Assembly: GCA_002471575.1 (NCBI GenBank)
Contig: DKQG01000016.1
Span: 1-52,631, forward strand
DNA from: Alphaproteobacteria bacterium UBA7314
Lineage (GTDB): Bacteria; Pseudomonadota; Alphaproteobacteria; MPNO01; UBA830
Length of the DNA: 52,631 bases
Direction: 5' to 3'
The translations under genes were made by a program, and so were the position numbers. Positions 8,504 through 16,822 of the stretch are shown here, in pieces. Position 1 is the stretch's first letter. Each line of letters begins with the position of its first letter. The notes below the pieces were generated by a model. The model worked only from the letters and a program-made list of their open reading frames with translations. It did no database searches and was not told the origin of the DNA.

Positions 8504-9423
8504 TATTCGGCCTCCGCCTTTGCCGCCATCCGGGTCTCGTAGCGGCGAATAGGATCTGCCTGTGGCGACTGATTGGCGATTGGACATACCCGCATGCATT
8601 CGAAGCACTGTCCAAGCAGGCCGCCGGATCCAACGGACATCTTGTACCAAAGGATTTTATTTTCCGCGTCGAACAACAGGTCTTCTCGTTCTTCCTCGTC
8701 CTCCGCCCGGATGGCGTCTGCGAGTACCCCGGGAACTGCTTCGAACTGCTGGGTCATTTCTGCGCAGGACGCCATGTCGTAGCGCATTTCCGCCTGATTA
8801 CCATCTTCGTCAATGTCACCAGACAGGCACTGCACCGGGCAGAATTTCATGCAGGGTGTTTGCCCAGATCTACTGAACAGATCGACGCAGGACGTGGTTG
8901 GGCATGGGTTTTCCTGCATGGGTTGATCCGGCGGCAACTCCAGTTCGGTAAAGACCGACGCGAAATACATGTACCCGAATTCGGGATGCAGCAGGATATC
9001 ACCCGCCAGTGACCGAGCACCGATCCCGGCGATTTCGGCGTGCAGTTTCAGGCTTTGGAACGGCACCCTCGGGCCGGCTTCGGTATCCATATCCGGCGGG
9101 CAGTAAATAGCGCGTTTACCAAATTTATTTTCAATGTAGAACGCGGCGCCGTAGGCTACGGTGTAGGCCCGCACCTCTGTCGAACCGAAATAACCTAACG
9201 CTTTTGCAGGAACTGCCCAAGCGCCCTGCGTCTGTCCGCCGACTCCGAGCGATATAATGGACTTTGCGCGCGGCCACAAATCCGATGGGCGATGTCCCTC
9301 CGGCGCGATGCGGTTGACCGCATCAATATCCGCAACGCCGGCAATCAGAGCGCCTTTTTTCAGACAGTATTCTAGGATCGCTTTTTTCGCTTCTTGGGGG
9401 TCTATATCGGATTTTACAGTCAT
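8503..9423 (-). CDS. Two-cluster 4Fe-4S protein, reductive-dehalogenase/QueG-like
   Basis: 306 residues from MTVKSDID, chosen because AGGA lies 8 bases upstream. The N-terminal half ('CLKKGALIAGVADIDAVN', 'AKSIISLGVGGQ', 'DTEAGPRVPFQSLKLHAEIAG', 'EFGYMYFASVFTELEL') matches the cobamide-binding-type fold of QueG/reductive dehalogenases. Two ferredoxin-type cysteine sets follow: 'CVDLFSRSGQTPCMKFCP' with 'CL' (~190-210) and 'CFECMRVCP' (~280-288). No Tat signal or long membrane segment, so cytoplasmic. It shares one base with the following HTH-ligase fusion and must be co-expressed. It may feed electrons to, or reduce, a CoA-linked substrate; that role is inference only. Confidence 0.78.
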   Translation of the reverse strand: MTVKSDIDPQEAKKAILEYCLKKGALIAGVADIDAVNRIAPEGHRPSDLWPRAKSIISLGVGGQTQGAWAVPAKALGYFGSTEVRAYTVAYGAAFYIENKFGKRAIYCPPDMDTEAGPRVPFQSLKLHAEIAGIGARSLAGDILLHPEFGYMYFASVFTELELPPDQPMQENPCPTTSCVDLFSRSGQTPCMKFCPVQCLSGDIDEDGNQAEMRYDMASCAEMTQQFEAVPGVLADAIRAEDEEEREDLLFDAENKILWYKMSVGSGGLLGQCFECMRVCPIANQSPQADPIRRYETRMAAKAEAE

Positions 9424-9505
9424 GGGTTTTTCCTGCTGCATTACGGCAGATTCTAGAATTTCAGAAAATAGCGCTATTTTTCGCCATAGGTATATGGCCT
9501 AAATG

Positions 9506-10315
9506 TCACTCACTATCCAAAAAAACTGGCATGACATCCATTGTGCCGCAGAAATGAATGCTAGTCAGGACCGGCATTTCCAAACCGATAGATTTCAGAG
9601 CGTTTTTTTCGCCGAGCCGCGTGCTGTAGTGCTCACCAAAATTGCACATATGGCGAAATCCGTACTCCCGCACAATTTCACTAACGCTCAGGTTTTTTGG
9701 AGGAGAGCCCTAGAGGTTGCGTCGGGACACAATCGAGCCGGACCGATTTCAAATAGGATTTGGCGGACACGACGCACCATTTGCAGAAACAGACACAGAG
9801 CGTCCGTTCGCTGACGCCGGCAACCGCCATCATATCCCGAAAACGAGAGTTTTTGTCCGCGTGCAGATCGTTGAATTCTTCTACGCGTTTGACGGAACAA
9901 GGGTCAATCCCGGCTTCGTCGTAGCTGTTCTGCGGTCTTTTCGAGAGGTTGTGCGGCAGGAATTTCTGCGGGGCGGCTGCCAGCAGGTCGCCAATACGTC
10001 TTCGGTGCGGGAACCGTCGCCTCGTTTCCCGCTGGGGTCCGCCTCCGAGGAGATAAGCCCGTTTGCCCGCCGCACCGGCCTGCTGTCACGTGGAGTGTTG
10101 ACACGGTCAAATCGAAACGCGTCATTCGTTCGAATGGCTAAACATCGCATAGCGGTCTCGGAAACGATGCCGATTTCGGGCTTAATCAAGACCTGAACGC
10201 AGCTTTTAGATGTCCGGACGGTGAAGGGCTCGGTCGTATTAATCAAGGCGATTTCGGGAGGACGGACGGTTTGGCTCAGCGGTGCGGGCGCATCGAACTT
10301 CACGGTGAAAAACAT
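9506..10315 (-). pseudogene. Frameshifted AraC-family transcription regulator
   Basis: Three pieces of one regulator lie in order on the minus strand but in different frames. An N-terminal piece begins MFFTVKFDAPAPLSQ. A middle piece carries 'GDLLAAAPQKFLPHN' and 'VKRVEEFNDLHADK', then the first helix-turn-helix 'RFRDMMAVAGVSERTL' with 'AKSYLKSVRLD'. The last piece carries the second HTH 'LSVSEIVREYGFRHMCNFG' and ends near the left bound. At least two frame changes are needed, one next to a run of six Ts near 9692. All matches are to the AraC_binding_2/HTH_18 architecture. The upstream boundary is approximate. Decay is likely, but single-base sequence errors could mimic one of the shifts. Confidence 0.7.
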
Positions 10316-10516
10316 CGCATGCTTAGAAGATCGGCCGATCCCTGCCGTAATGCGGTATCGTTCCCCAATTTTAATTCTGTTGTCATTACCGGTATCTTGC
10401 GCCCATGTCTGCGCGAGAGGTAAACATGAAGCTCCAGACGGAGCTCCGGCGACGGCTTACCTTCTGGGCATGTATTTAATTCTTGATTTGCGTCGCCGTT
10501 GCCATTTTGGCTGTCG

Positions 10517-10545
10517 GTGCCAGTCTGGACTATGCGCTGTATAAT
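10517..10545 (+). promoter_or_regulatory. Candidate promoter for decarboxylase-like gene
   Basis: A perfect TATAAT (10540-10545) with GTGCCA 17 bases upstream (4 of 6 matches to TTGACA), about 27 bases before the ATG of the next gene, which has its own GGAG site. The frameshifted AraC-type regulator lies divergently just upstream, as regulators of this family often do. Confidence 0.5.
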
Positions 10546-10572
10546 TTTTTACTTAGCTGACGGAGTTCCCAT

Positions 10573-11571
10573 ATGCATAACGATATCCATCTGACCATGG
10601 CAACATGGGACTATGATCACGTCCGAGATATTGCGTCCGGGCTGGTAAAGCCGAAGGGGATCGAGATCACTCACTTGCAGATGGAAGTAGAAGAAATCTT
10701 CTACCGTTTTGCGAAGTCGTTTGAGTGGGACGTCTCGGAACTGTCGTTTGCCAAGTATTGTTCGATCATGTCACAGGATAATCCGCCGATCACCGGTATC
10801 CCCGTTTTCATCAGCCGTGTGTTTAGGCACTCGGCGTTCTATATCCGGAGCGATGGGGGTATCAAACAGTCGTCTGATCTTAAGGGGAAACGGATCGGTA
10901 TTCCGGAATGGTCGCAGACGGCAACTGTATATGCTCGCGGCTGGCTACATCATCAGGGTGGCGCGAAGTTGGACGAGGTTGAATGGGTGCAGGCAGGCGT
11001 CAACGCGCCGGGCCGGGTAGAAATGGCAAACCTGAACCTGCCGAAGGGCGTCAGCTATACGCAGGTCGCAGACAAATCGCTGGTCGAGATGCTTCTTTCC
11101 GGCGAAATCGACTGCATGATCTCAGCCCACCCACCGCATGAATTTGAGGAAGGCAACGGGGATATCGTGCGCCTGATGTCGGACTACCGTGAAGTAGAGG
11201 AGGCATATTTTAAGGACACCGGTATTTATCCCATCATGCACACCGTTGCGATAAAGCGTGATATTTACGAGGAATACCCATGGATTGCCCGTAACCTGAT
11301 GACCGCGTTCGAAGAGGCGCGCGACCGGTCGGTGGCTCGCCTTACGGGTGTCACCGCTTCGCAGATTCCGGTGCCGTGGGGCTATGTGAACGCTGAACGA
11401 ACCGCCGAAACAATATTCGGCAACGATGGAATCTGGCCCTACGGGATCGAATCCAGCCGGACCACGATCGAGGCGTTTCTACAGTATTGCAACGAGCAGG
11501 GTGTTACTCACCGGCAACTCGCGCCGGAAGACCTCTATGCGCCGGAGGCAATGTCGGAATTCGTAATCTGA
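10573..11571 (+). CDS. 4,5-dihydroxyphthalate decarboxylase-like protein
   Basis: 332 residues with no signal peptide. The pattern 'IASGLVKPKGIEITHLQMEVEEIFYRFAKSFEWDVSELSFAKY' (~18-60) is the hallmark of the Pht5 / phthalate-decarboxylase family, whose fold is that of periplasmic binding proteins but which acts in the cytoplasm. 'DLKGKRIGIPEWSQTATVYARGWL' and 'MLLSGEIDCMISAHPPHEF' form the two-lobe cleft, and 'GYVNAERTAETIFGNDGIWPYG' is the conserved C-terminal block. Members decarboxylate aromatic dicarboxylates such as 4,5-dihydroxyphthalate to protocatechuate, which would feed the LigAB-type dioxygenase in this window. Actual substrate is unproven; some relatives are annotated as ABC binding proteins. 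GGAG precedes the ATG by 7 bases. Confidence 0.78.
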   Translation: MHNDIHLTMATWDYDHVRDIASGLVKPKGIEITHLQMEVEEIFYRFAKSFEWDVSELSFAKYCSIMSQDNPPITGIPVFISRVFRHSAFYIRSDGGIKQSSDLKGKRIGIPEWSQTATVYARGWLHHQGGAKLDEVEWVQAGVNAPGRVEMANLNLPKGVSYTQVADKSLVEMLLSGEIDCMISAHPPHEFEEGNGDIVRLMSDYREVEEAYFKDTGIYPIMHTVAIKRDIYEEYPWIARNLMTAFEEARDRSVARLTGVTASQIPVPWGYVNAERTAETIFGNDGIWPYGIESSRTTIEAFLQYCNEQGVTHRQLAPEDLYAPEAMSEFVI

Positions 11572-11663
11572 ATTGCCGATATCCCTAGTTTCCCCGCTGC
11601 GCCGAATGCGCTAGATAACGGACAACCCTCCGCGGTAGGGCGCTGACAGTAAGGAGGCGACGA

Positions 11664-12224
11664 ATGTTTAAACGAATAACACTGAGGGCGTTAGGCATCT
11701 GCGCGCTGCTGCTCGCCACAACGATGGGGGCTGCAATGGCTGCGGATCTTGAAAACACGCTTTATTTAGAAACCAAGGATGGCAGGGTGGTCATAGAAAT
11801 GCGGCCCGATCTTGCACCTAAACACGTTGCTCGGATTAAAGAGCTGGCGCGTCAGAAATTCTATGACGGGATAACGTTCCACCGGGTGATCGACGGTTTC
11901 ATGGTCCAGACGGGTGACCCGGATGGTGATGGCACTGGCGGATCCGGTCAGAACCTGCCGCCCGAATTCTCGTCCGAAAAGCATGTACGCGGAGTGGTCT
12001 CGATGGCACGCGCAGCGAGTCCGGCTAGCGCCGACAGCCAGTTTTTCATCATGCTTGGAGATTCCGAATGGCTCGATAATAAATATTCGGTTTGGGGCAA
12101 AGTTACGTCGGGCATGGAACATGTGGACAAGATCAAGAAGGGTGACGAAGCCCGAAACGGATCGGTATCTAATCCCGACAAAATCGTCACCATGCGCGTT
12201 GCCGCCGACGTTGAGGCGAAATAG
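11664..12224 (+). CDS. Periplasmic cyclophilin-type peptidyl-prolyl isomerase
   Basis: 186 residues. A signal peptide (basic start MFKR, then 'ALGICALLLATTMGAAMA') is cut after AMA, giving a periplasmic enzyme. The cyclophilin core is intact: 'FHRVIDGFMVQTGDPDGDGTGGSG' (~72-95, with the catalytic Arg), 'GVVSMARAASPASADSQFFIML' and 'LDNKYSVWGKVTSGMEHVDKI'. Its short loops are those of bacterial PpiA-type proteins. AAGGAGG lies 6 bases before the ATG. It converges on the tag gene, with the two stop codons only 5 bases apart. Confidence 0.93.
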   Translation: MFKRITLRALGICALLLATTMGAAMAADLENTLYLETKDGRVVIEMRPDLAPKHVARIKELARQKFYDGITFHRVIDGFMVQTGDPDGDGTGGSGQNLPPEFSSEKHVRGVVSMARAASPASADSQFFIMLGDSEWLDNKYSVWGKVTSGMEHVDKIKKGDEARNGSVSNPDKIVTMRVAADVEAK

Positions 12225-12229
12225 TGGCC

Positions 12230-12871
12230 CTATGAAGGTCGCTTGAATTTCGTGCGTGCCTTCTCGACCGTCTCGCGGAATTCGCAACCGTCTACGTGGT
12301 CGTTGACCATCCCCATCGCCTGCATGAAAGCGTACGCGGTGATTGGTCCGACGAACGACCAGCCGCGCTTTTTCAGTTCCTTTGAAAGAGCGGTTGATTC
12401 TGTCGTTTTTACAAGCGTGCGTATTGTTTTGTAGTCGAGTTTTTCGGGGCGTACTTTTTCATCCGGTTCGTATTGCCAGAAAAATGCTCCAAGGGTGCCG
12501 AATTCTTCGGCCATTTCGATGGCGCGCTTCGCATTGTTGATCGTTGATTCAATCTTGCCACGGTGACGGACGATACCGGTGTCCTTCAGCAAGCGGTTGA
12601 CTTCCAGATTTCCGTATTTTGCGATCTTTTCGTAGTCGAAGTTGGAAAAGGCAGCGCGGAAATTTTCGCGCTTACGCAGAATGGTCAGCCAAGACAGTCC
12701 AGACTGAAATCCTTCCAGGCAGATCTTTTCGAATAAGCGGTGGTCGTCCGCGACCGGCATGCCCCACTCGTCATCGTGATAGGCCATATAGTCCGGCGTT
12801 TCATCCGGCCAGAAGCACCGTATCTTGCCGTCGGTGCCTCTTTTCAATCCTCTTTTCAGCCGTCCCGCCAT
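12230..12871 (-). CDS. tag: DNA-3-methyladenine glycosylase I
   Basis: 213 residues, close to the usual length for Tag. 'IRCFWPDETPDYMAYHDDEWGMPVADDHRLFEKICLEGFQSGLSWLTILRKRENFRAAFSNFD' is diagnostic, including the first zinc-ligand Cys and the Glu/Trp pocket. 'FVGPITAYAFMQAMGMVNDHVDGC' holds the HhH-like region and the remaining zinc ligands (His, Cys). The enzyme removes 3-methyladenine from alkylated DNA. The first ~16 residues (MAGRLKRGLKRGTDGK) are basic and not part of the family core, so the start could be slightly further in. Confidence 0.95.
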   Translation of the reverse strand: MAGRLKRGLKRGTDGKIRCFWPDETPDYMAYHDDEWGMPVADDHRLFEKICLEGFQSGLSWLTILRKRENFRAAFSNFDYEKIAKYGNLEVNRLLKDTGIVRHRGKIESTINNAKRAIEMAEEFGTLGAFFWQYEPDEKVRPEKLDYKTIRTLVKTTESTALSKELKKRGWSFVGPITAYAFMQAMGMVNDHVDGCEFRETVEKARTKFKRPS

Positions 12872-12970
12872 GCATGCCTCGCTGTTTTGCGTGCAGAAAA
12901 TATGTTCGGCGGACAGCGTCGGGCCAAGCCTTTTCTTGACCTACTGGCGCAATACGCTCAGTGACATCCC

Positions 12971-14284
12971 ATGACACGGGAAATTCATTACAAGATGTGG
13001 CAGCTCGCAGGGCCGATCATTATCTCGAACATATCGGTTCCGATGTTAGGGGCGGTGGACACCGCCGTGATGGGACACCTTCCGGATGCGAAGTATCTAG
13101 GCGGTGTTGCGGTGGGCGCCCTGGTATTTACCTTCATTTACTGGGGTTTCGGGTTCTTGCGAATGGGAACGGGTGGCTTGACGGCACAGGCGTTTGGCGC
13201 GGAAGACGCCGACGAGATCCGCGCCTGTCTCGCCAGGGCCGCTGTCATAGGTATCCCCGTCGCGTTGATCCTGATTATTCTGCAGGCGCCCATCGCGTGG
13301 GCCGCGTTTTCTATTTTAGAGGCGACTACCGAAGTCGAGTTGCTCGCAGAGGAGTATTTTTACACCCGGATCTGGGGGGCACCAGCGACGCTGATGAATT
13401 TCGCGTTGCTGGGATGGTTTATCGGCGTACAGAACACGAAAGCGGCCTTGTGGCACCAATTGATCCTGAACGGAGTAAACATCGTACTCGATCTCGTCTT
13501 TGTCATCGGGTTTGGCTGGGGGGTCGCAGGTGTGGCAGCAGCGACGGCGATGGCCGACGTGGCGGCGGTCGCATTCGGGCTGTGGCTGGCGCTGCCCATC
13601 CTCCGACGGCTTGGTGGCGCGTTCGTGCGCGAAAAAATTCTGGAAGGCGAGAAGATCCGGCGAACGGTTGCACTCAACATCGATATTTTTATCCGCACAA
13701 TTTGCCTAGTTTCTGCGTTTGCCTATTTCACAGCGCAAGGGGCCGCTTTCGGCAACGTGGTCCTCGCTACCAACGCAGTGTTGCTGAATTTTCAGACTTT
13801 CATGGCGCATGCACTCGACGGTTTTGCATATGCGGTCGAGGCGATGGGAGGGCGGGCGATCGGCGCCCGGGACCGCGACGCTTTTCGCGAGGCCGTGCGA
13901 GTTTCCATGTTGTGGGGAACGATCGTGGCTATCGGGTTTTCGCTTGTTTACCTGATGGGAGGTAGTGCGATCGTCGACCTTCTGACAGGGATCGACGATG
14001 TTCGCGACGCGGCACGGGAATACATCTCCTGGTCTGTAGTAATGCCGTTGATCGCCGTGTTTCCTTTTATTCTCGATGGTGTTTACCTGGGTGCTGCGCG
14101 CGGACGGACCATGCGCAATGCGATGATCGCGTCTTTGGTAACCTATCTCGTTGCCTGTTTCTTCTTTGTCCCGGCATGGGGAAATCACGGGCTTTGGGCT
14201 TCTCTTTTGATTTTCATGGGGGCGCGGGGGATTACACTGGGACTTCGCTATCCGGCACTGCAACGCTCGGTCGGAGCGGCCTGA
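12971..14284 (+). CDS. MATE-family multidrug/metabolite exporter (DinF-like)
   Basis: 437 residues with about 12 membrane helices in two halves. 'LAGPIIISNISVPMLGAVDTAVMGHL' opens the MATE fold, 'FGFLRMGTGGLTAQAFGAED' is the conserved intracellular loop of the N-half, and 'FMAHALDGFAYAVEAMGGRAIGARD' the equivalent of the C-half. It is closer to the DinF branch than to NorM. The protein exchanges cations for cationic or amphiphilic compounds at the inner membrane. The ribosome site before the ATG is weak. An outer-membrane barrel gene follows in the same direction after 71 bases. Confidence 0.92.
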   Translation: MTREIHYKMWQLAGPIIISNISVPMLGAVDTAVMGHLPDAKYLGGVAVGALVFTFIYWGFGFLRMGTGGLTAQAFGAEDADEIRACLARAAVIGIPVALILIILQAPIAWAAFSILEATTEVELLAEEYFYTRIWGAPATLMNFALLGWFIGVQNTKAALWHQLILNGVNIVLDLVFVIGFGWGVAGVAAATAMADVAAVAFGLWLALPILRRLGGAFVREKILEGEKIRRTVALNIDIFIRTICLVSAFAYFTAQGAAFGNVVLATNAVLLNFQTFMAHALDGFAYAVEAMGGRAIGARDRDAFREAVRVSMLWGTIVAIGFSLVYLMGGSAIVDLLTGIDDVRDAAREYISWSVVMPLIAVFPFILDGVYLGAARGRTMRNAMIASLVTYLVACFFFVPAWGNHGLWASLLIFMGARGITLGLRYPALQRSVGAA

Positions 14285-14355
14285 ACGGGTACATCTTCTG
14301 GACATTTCTCTGTCGAGGGGATACGACATATCAAACGCGTGGTGGGAGCGACAAG

Positions 14356-15048
14356 ATGAAGGTTCCGGCAATGGTGACCGGCATGGCGGTGTCCGCTGTG
14401 CTGGCCTTTTCTGCGAACGTTTACGCAGATTCCGCTCGCACGACATCATCGAATACTGGCGATTACATATCGTTGCTGATTATCGGCAGTGTTGCGAAAC
14501 TCGACGATGTCACGACATCAAGCGGTACTCTGCAGGAACGGAATACGGATGATACCACGGCGGCGCCCGGGTTCGTGGTAGGTTACAATTGGGCCAAGAA
14601 GGGCATCCCGATCCGGTCGGAAATCGAATATCACTACCGTGTGCGGTTCGATTTTGACACGCGCGTCATCGGCACCGCGGGTTACGGGAACCAGCTTTCC
14701 ACACACGCGTTGCTGGCGAATGCATATTATGATTACCAGTTAAGCGATACCTTGGCTTTGTTCAGTGGCGGAGGGGTCGGCTGGGCGCAGAATGTGTCGG
14801 ATGTCACTCGTACATCGCTTGTTGGTGCGGCGACCGGAACGGACCGGACGGATGAAACAGACAATTTCGCCTGGAATTTAGCTTTGGGCGCTATCTGGTC
14901 GTTTGCTGAAAACTGGGACCTTGAACTCAAGTACCGGTATATCAACCTAGGAGAAGTTTCGAGCGGTCCGCATATCGACGGGACTATAATTAAGGCAGAT
15001 ACCTATACCGCGCATGATGTCATTATTGGCTTCATGTATCGCTTCTGA
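14356..15048 (+). CDS. Outer-membrane beta-barrel protein
   Basis: 230 residues. I chose the ATG with GGGAG 7 bases upstream; it gives a clean signal peptide (MKVPAMVTGMAVSAVLAFSANVYA). The mature part alternates polar and aromatic/hydrophobic residues in strands such as 'GFVVGYNWAKKGIPIRSEIEYHYRVRF', 'ALLANAYYDYQL', 'WNLALGAIWSFAENWDLELKYRYINLG' and 'AHDVIIGFMYRF'. It ends in an aromatic residue, the usual BAM signal. This is the OmpA/OmpW-like eight-strand layout common in alphaproteobacteria (porin-family or surface protein). No OmpA peptidoglycan domain is present. Specific function unknown. Confidence 0.85.
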   Translation: MKVPAMVTGMAVSAVLAFSANVYADSARTTSSNTGDYISLLIIGSVAKLDDVTTSSGTLQERNTDDTTAAPGFVVGYNWAKKGIPIRSEIEYHYRVRFDFDTRVIGTAGYGNQLSTHALLANAYYDYQLSDTLALFSGGGVGWAQNVSDVTRTSLVGAATGTDRTDETDNFAWNLALGAIWSFAENWDLELKYRYINLGEVSSGPHIDGTIIKADTYTAHDVIIGFMYRF

Positions 15049-15069
15049 CGGCAGGAAAGGGAGAACAAA

Positions 15070-15747
15070 ATGACCGACAACCCGCATGACGCAGAGGATA
15101 TCGCCGTCTATGAGAAACAGGGGTTCGGTAATCGGGTCGGTTTTGGAAAAAAGCCGGCGTTGCTGGTCATAGATTTCATCAACGGGTTCAATGATCCCGA
15201 TGCCTTCGGCGGCGGTAATATCCAGGATGCGATCGACAACACGGCGGAACTGCTGGCTGTCGCGCGGCATATGGATTTGCCGATCGTGTTCACCAGTCAT
15301 GTTTATGCGGAGGACGGGTCTGAAGATGGCGTTTTCAACCTGAAATCTCCCGGCCTCGCCAAGCTCAAACGCGGCACCAAGGAAGTGGAGGTTGTGGAAG
15401 AGCTAACACCGCGCCCGGGAGAGCGTGTACTCGAAAAACACTACCCTTCGGGCTTCAGCAATACAGATTTGACGGGATGGCTTGCTCAGCGTGGTGTCGA
15501 CACAGCGATCGTGACCGGCTGCACGACGTCTGGTTGCGTCCGGGCGACAGTCGTTGATGCCATGTCGAACGGGTTCCGTCCGATCGTTCCGCGGGAATGT
15601 TCGGGTGACCGTGCAAACGGCCCGCACGAAGCGAACCTTTTCGACATTGATCAGAAATACGGCGATGTGATGTCTCTGGAGGAAGTTTTAGACGAACTCG
15701 ACCGGCTGGCGCCCGAGCAGGCTAACATCGTACAAAAGGAGGAGTAA
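15070..15747 (+). CDS. Isochorismatase-family amidohydrolase (maleamate/N-carbamoylsarcosine amidase-like)
   Basis: 225 residues. The cysteine-hydrolase triad is visible: Asp in 'ALLVIDFINGF' (~34-44), Lys in 'VLEKHYPSGFSNT' and Cys in 'VTGCTTSGCVRATVVDAM'. 'ANGPHEANLFDIDQKYGDV' is characteristic of the N-carbamoylsarcosine / maleamate amidohydrolase branch rather than nicotinamidase or true isochorismatase. The product of a NicF-like reaction would be maleate and ammonia, and the next gene, three bases away, is a maleate-isomerase-family protein. That pairing supports the assignment. GGGAG precedes the ATG. Transcription probably runs to the terminator after the next gene. Confidence 0.82.
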   Translation: MTDNPHDAEDIAVYEKQGFGNRVGFGKKPALLVIDFINGFNDPDAFGGGNIQDAIDNTAELLAVARHMDLPIVFTSHVYAEDGSEDGVFNLKSPGLAKLKRGTKEVEVVEELTPRPGERVLEKHYPSGFSNTDLTGWLAQRGVDTAIVTGCTTSGCVRATVVDAMSNGFRPIVPRECSGDRANGPHEANLFDIDQKYGDVMSLEEVLDELDRLAPEQANIVQKEE

Positions 15748-15750
15748 GAA

Positions 15751-16554
15751 ATGCCGGATTCACTTGGTTATCGAGCCAATTGGGGTGTCATCGTCCCGTC
15801 TACAAATACGTCGGTTCAGCCCGAATTCGAAGACATGAAACCACGTGGTGTCACCAATCATACTGTCCGTATCTGGATACCCGACGAGCCGGTAAATTCT
15901 GATGAGGAATTTAATGAGCTGATGGACAATATCCGTCGCGAATTCGACAACGCCATTGAACGGGTAATGACCTGCAATCCCGACTATATCGTTATGGGTA
16001 TGTCGGCAGAAACGTTCTGGGATGGTTTGGAAGAGTCTATTCGGCTCCGCGAGCGCGTTAAGGAATTGTCTGGACGCAGTGTCGCCATGGGATCGGATGC
16101 TTCGCAGGCCGCACTAAGGTGTTATGGCGACATTAAAAAGATCTGCGTGATTACGCCGTATTGGCCCGTGGGCGATAAGAACGTGAAAAAGTTCTTCGAG
16201 GATTGCGGTTTTGAAGTTTTGGCGATCAAGGGCCTAAAATGCGACAGCCCGGCCAATATAGCCCAGGTGACAGAGGCGCAGTTGATGGACGGCCTGGTAG
16301 AGCTTAATGAACACAATCCGGACGCAATCGTTCAGGTCGGGACCAATCTTGCTATGGCGCGCTTGGCAGGTGAGGCAGAGCGCTGGCTGAAAAAACCGGT
16401 AGTTGCGATCAATACCGCAACTTACTGGTATGCAATGCGGGCTAACGGCATGGACGATATCGTAGAGGGTTTCGGATCGTTGCTCACCGATTTTCGTGAA
16501 TTGCCGAAAAGCTATCTCGAGACGGAGGCGGGCCGCAAAGCCGTCGCCGCTTAG
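15751..16554 (+). CDS. Maleate isomerase / Asp-Glu racemase superfamily protein
   Basis: 267 residues. 'ANWGVIVPSTNTSVQPEFEDM' (~9-29), 'YIVMGMSAETFWDG' (~79-92), 'ITPYWPVGDKNVKKFFEDCGFEV' and 'PVVAINTATYWYAMRANG' fit the maleate isomerase / arylmalonate decarboxylase group. The amidase gene just upstream suggests maleate as substrate. However, the positions where the catalytic cysteines are expected read 'MGMSAE' and 'VQVGTNLA', i.e. no Cys in either. Cysteines present ('MTCNP', 'ALRCYG', 'KKICV', 'EDCGF', 'LKCDS') are elsewhere. So the fold is sure but the reaction is not. Strong AAGGAGGAG ribosome site. Confidence 0.75.
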   Translation: MPDSLGYRANWGVIVPSTNTSVQPEFEDMKPRGVTNHTVRIWIPDEPVNSDEEFNELMDNIRREFDNAIERVMTCNPDYIVMGMSAETFWDGLEESIRLRERVKELSGRSVAMGSDASQAALRCYGDIKKICVITPYWPVGDKNVKKFFEDCGFEVLAIKGLKCDSPANIAQVTEAQLMDGLVELNEHNPDAIVQVGTNLAMARLAGEAERWLKKPVVAINTATYWYAMRANGMDDIVEGFGSLLTDFRELPKSYLETEAGRKAVAA

Positions 16555-16581
16555 GCCAAGTACCGCAGATTATTTCGTGAA

Positions 16582-16609
16582 GGGCGGGCCATTCGGCTCG
16601 CCCTTTTTT
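16582..16609 (+). terminator. Rho-independent terminator after the amidase/isomerase operon
   Basis: Stem GGGCGGGCC / GGCTCGCCC (9 pairs including one G-T), loop ATTC, then six Ts; 28 bases after the isomerase stop codon. Very clear. Confidence 0.9.
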
Positions 16610-16822
16610 ATCAGCTTGAACTCTTATGGTTCCACTCGTGGGTTCGGATGGATGCTTCCGCAACCTCTCGCAAGGTCATGCGTTGCTCCGAGACCCAAAT
16701 TGTGTCGTCGCCATGGAGAACGCGATGATAGGGGTACTGTTGAACGAGGTTTTATAACGAGAATTAGGCGGTGAAAATCAGCGCACCGAACTGAGTCGCA
16801 GTCACGCAGACTGGCAGTTCTT

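Noticed and set aside
10573..11571. Reading as an ABC transporter periplasmic binding protein
   Set aside because: There is no signal peptide or neighbouring permease/ATPase, and the N-terminal block matches the cytoplasmic Pht5-type decarboxylase family.
12961..13965. Long plus-strand frame of 334 codons overlapping the MATE gene
   Set aside because: Arg/Gly-rich frame-shifted shadow of the MATE transporter; the MATE frame has clear family motifs and membrane helices.
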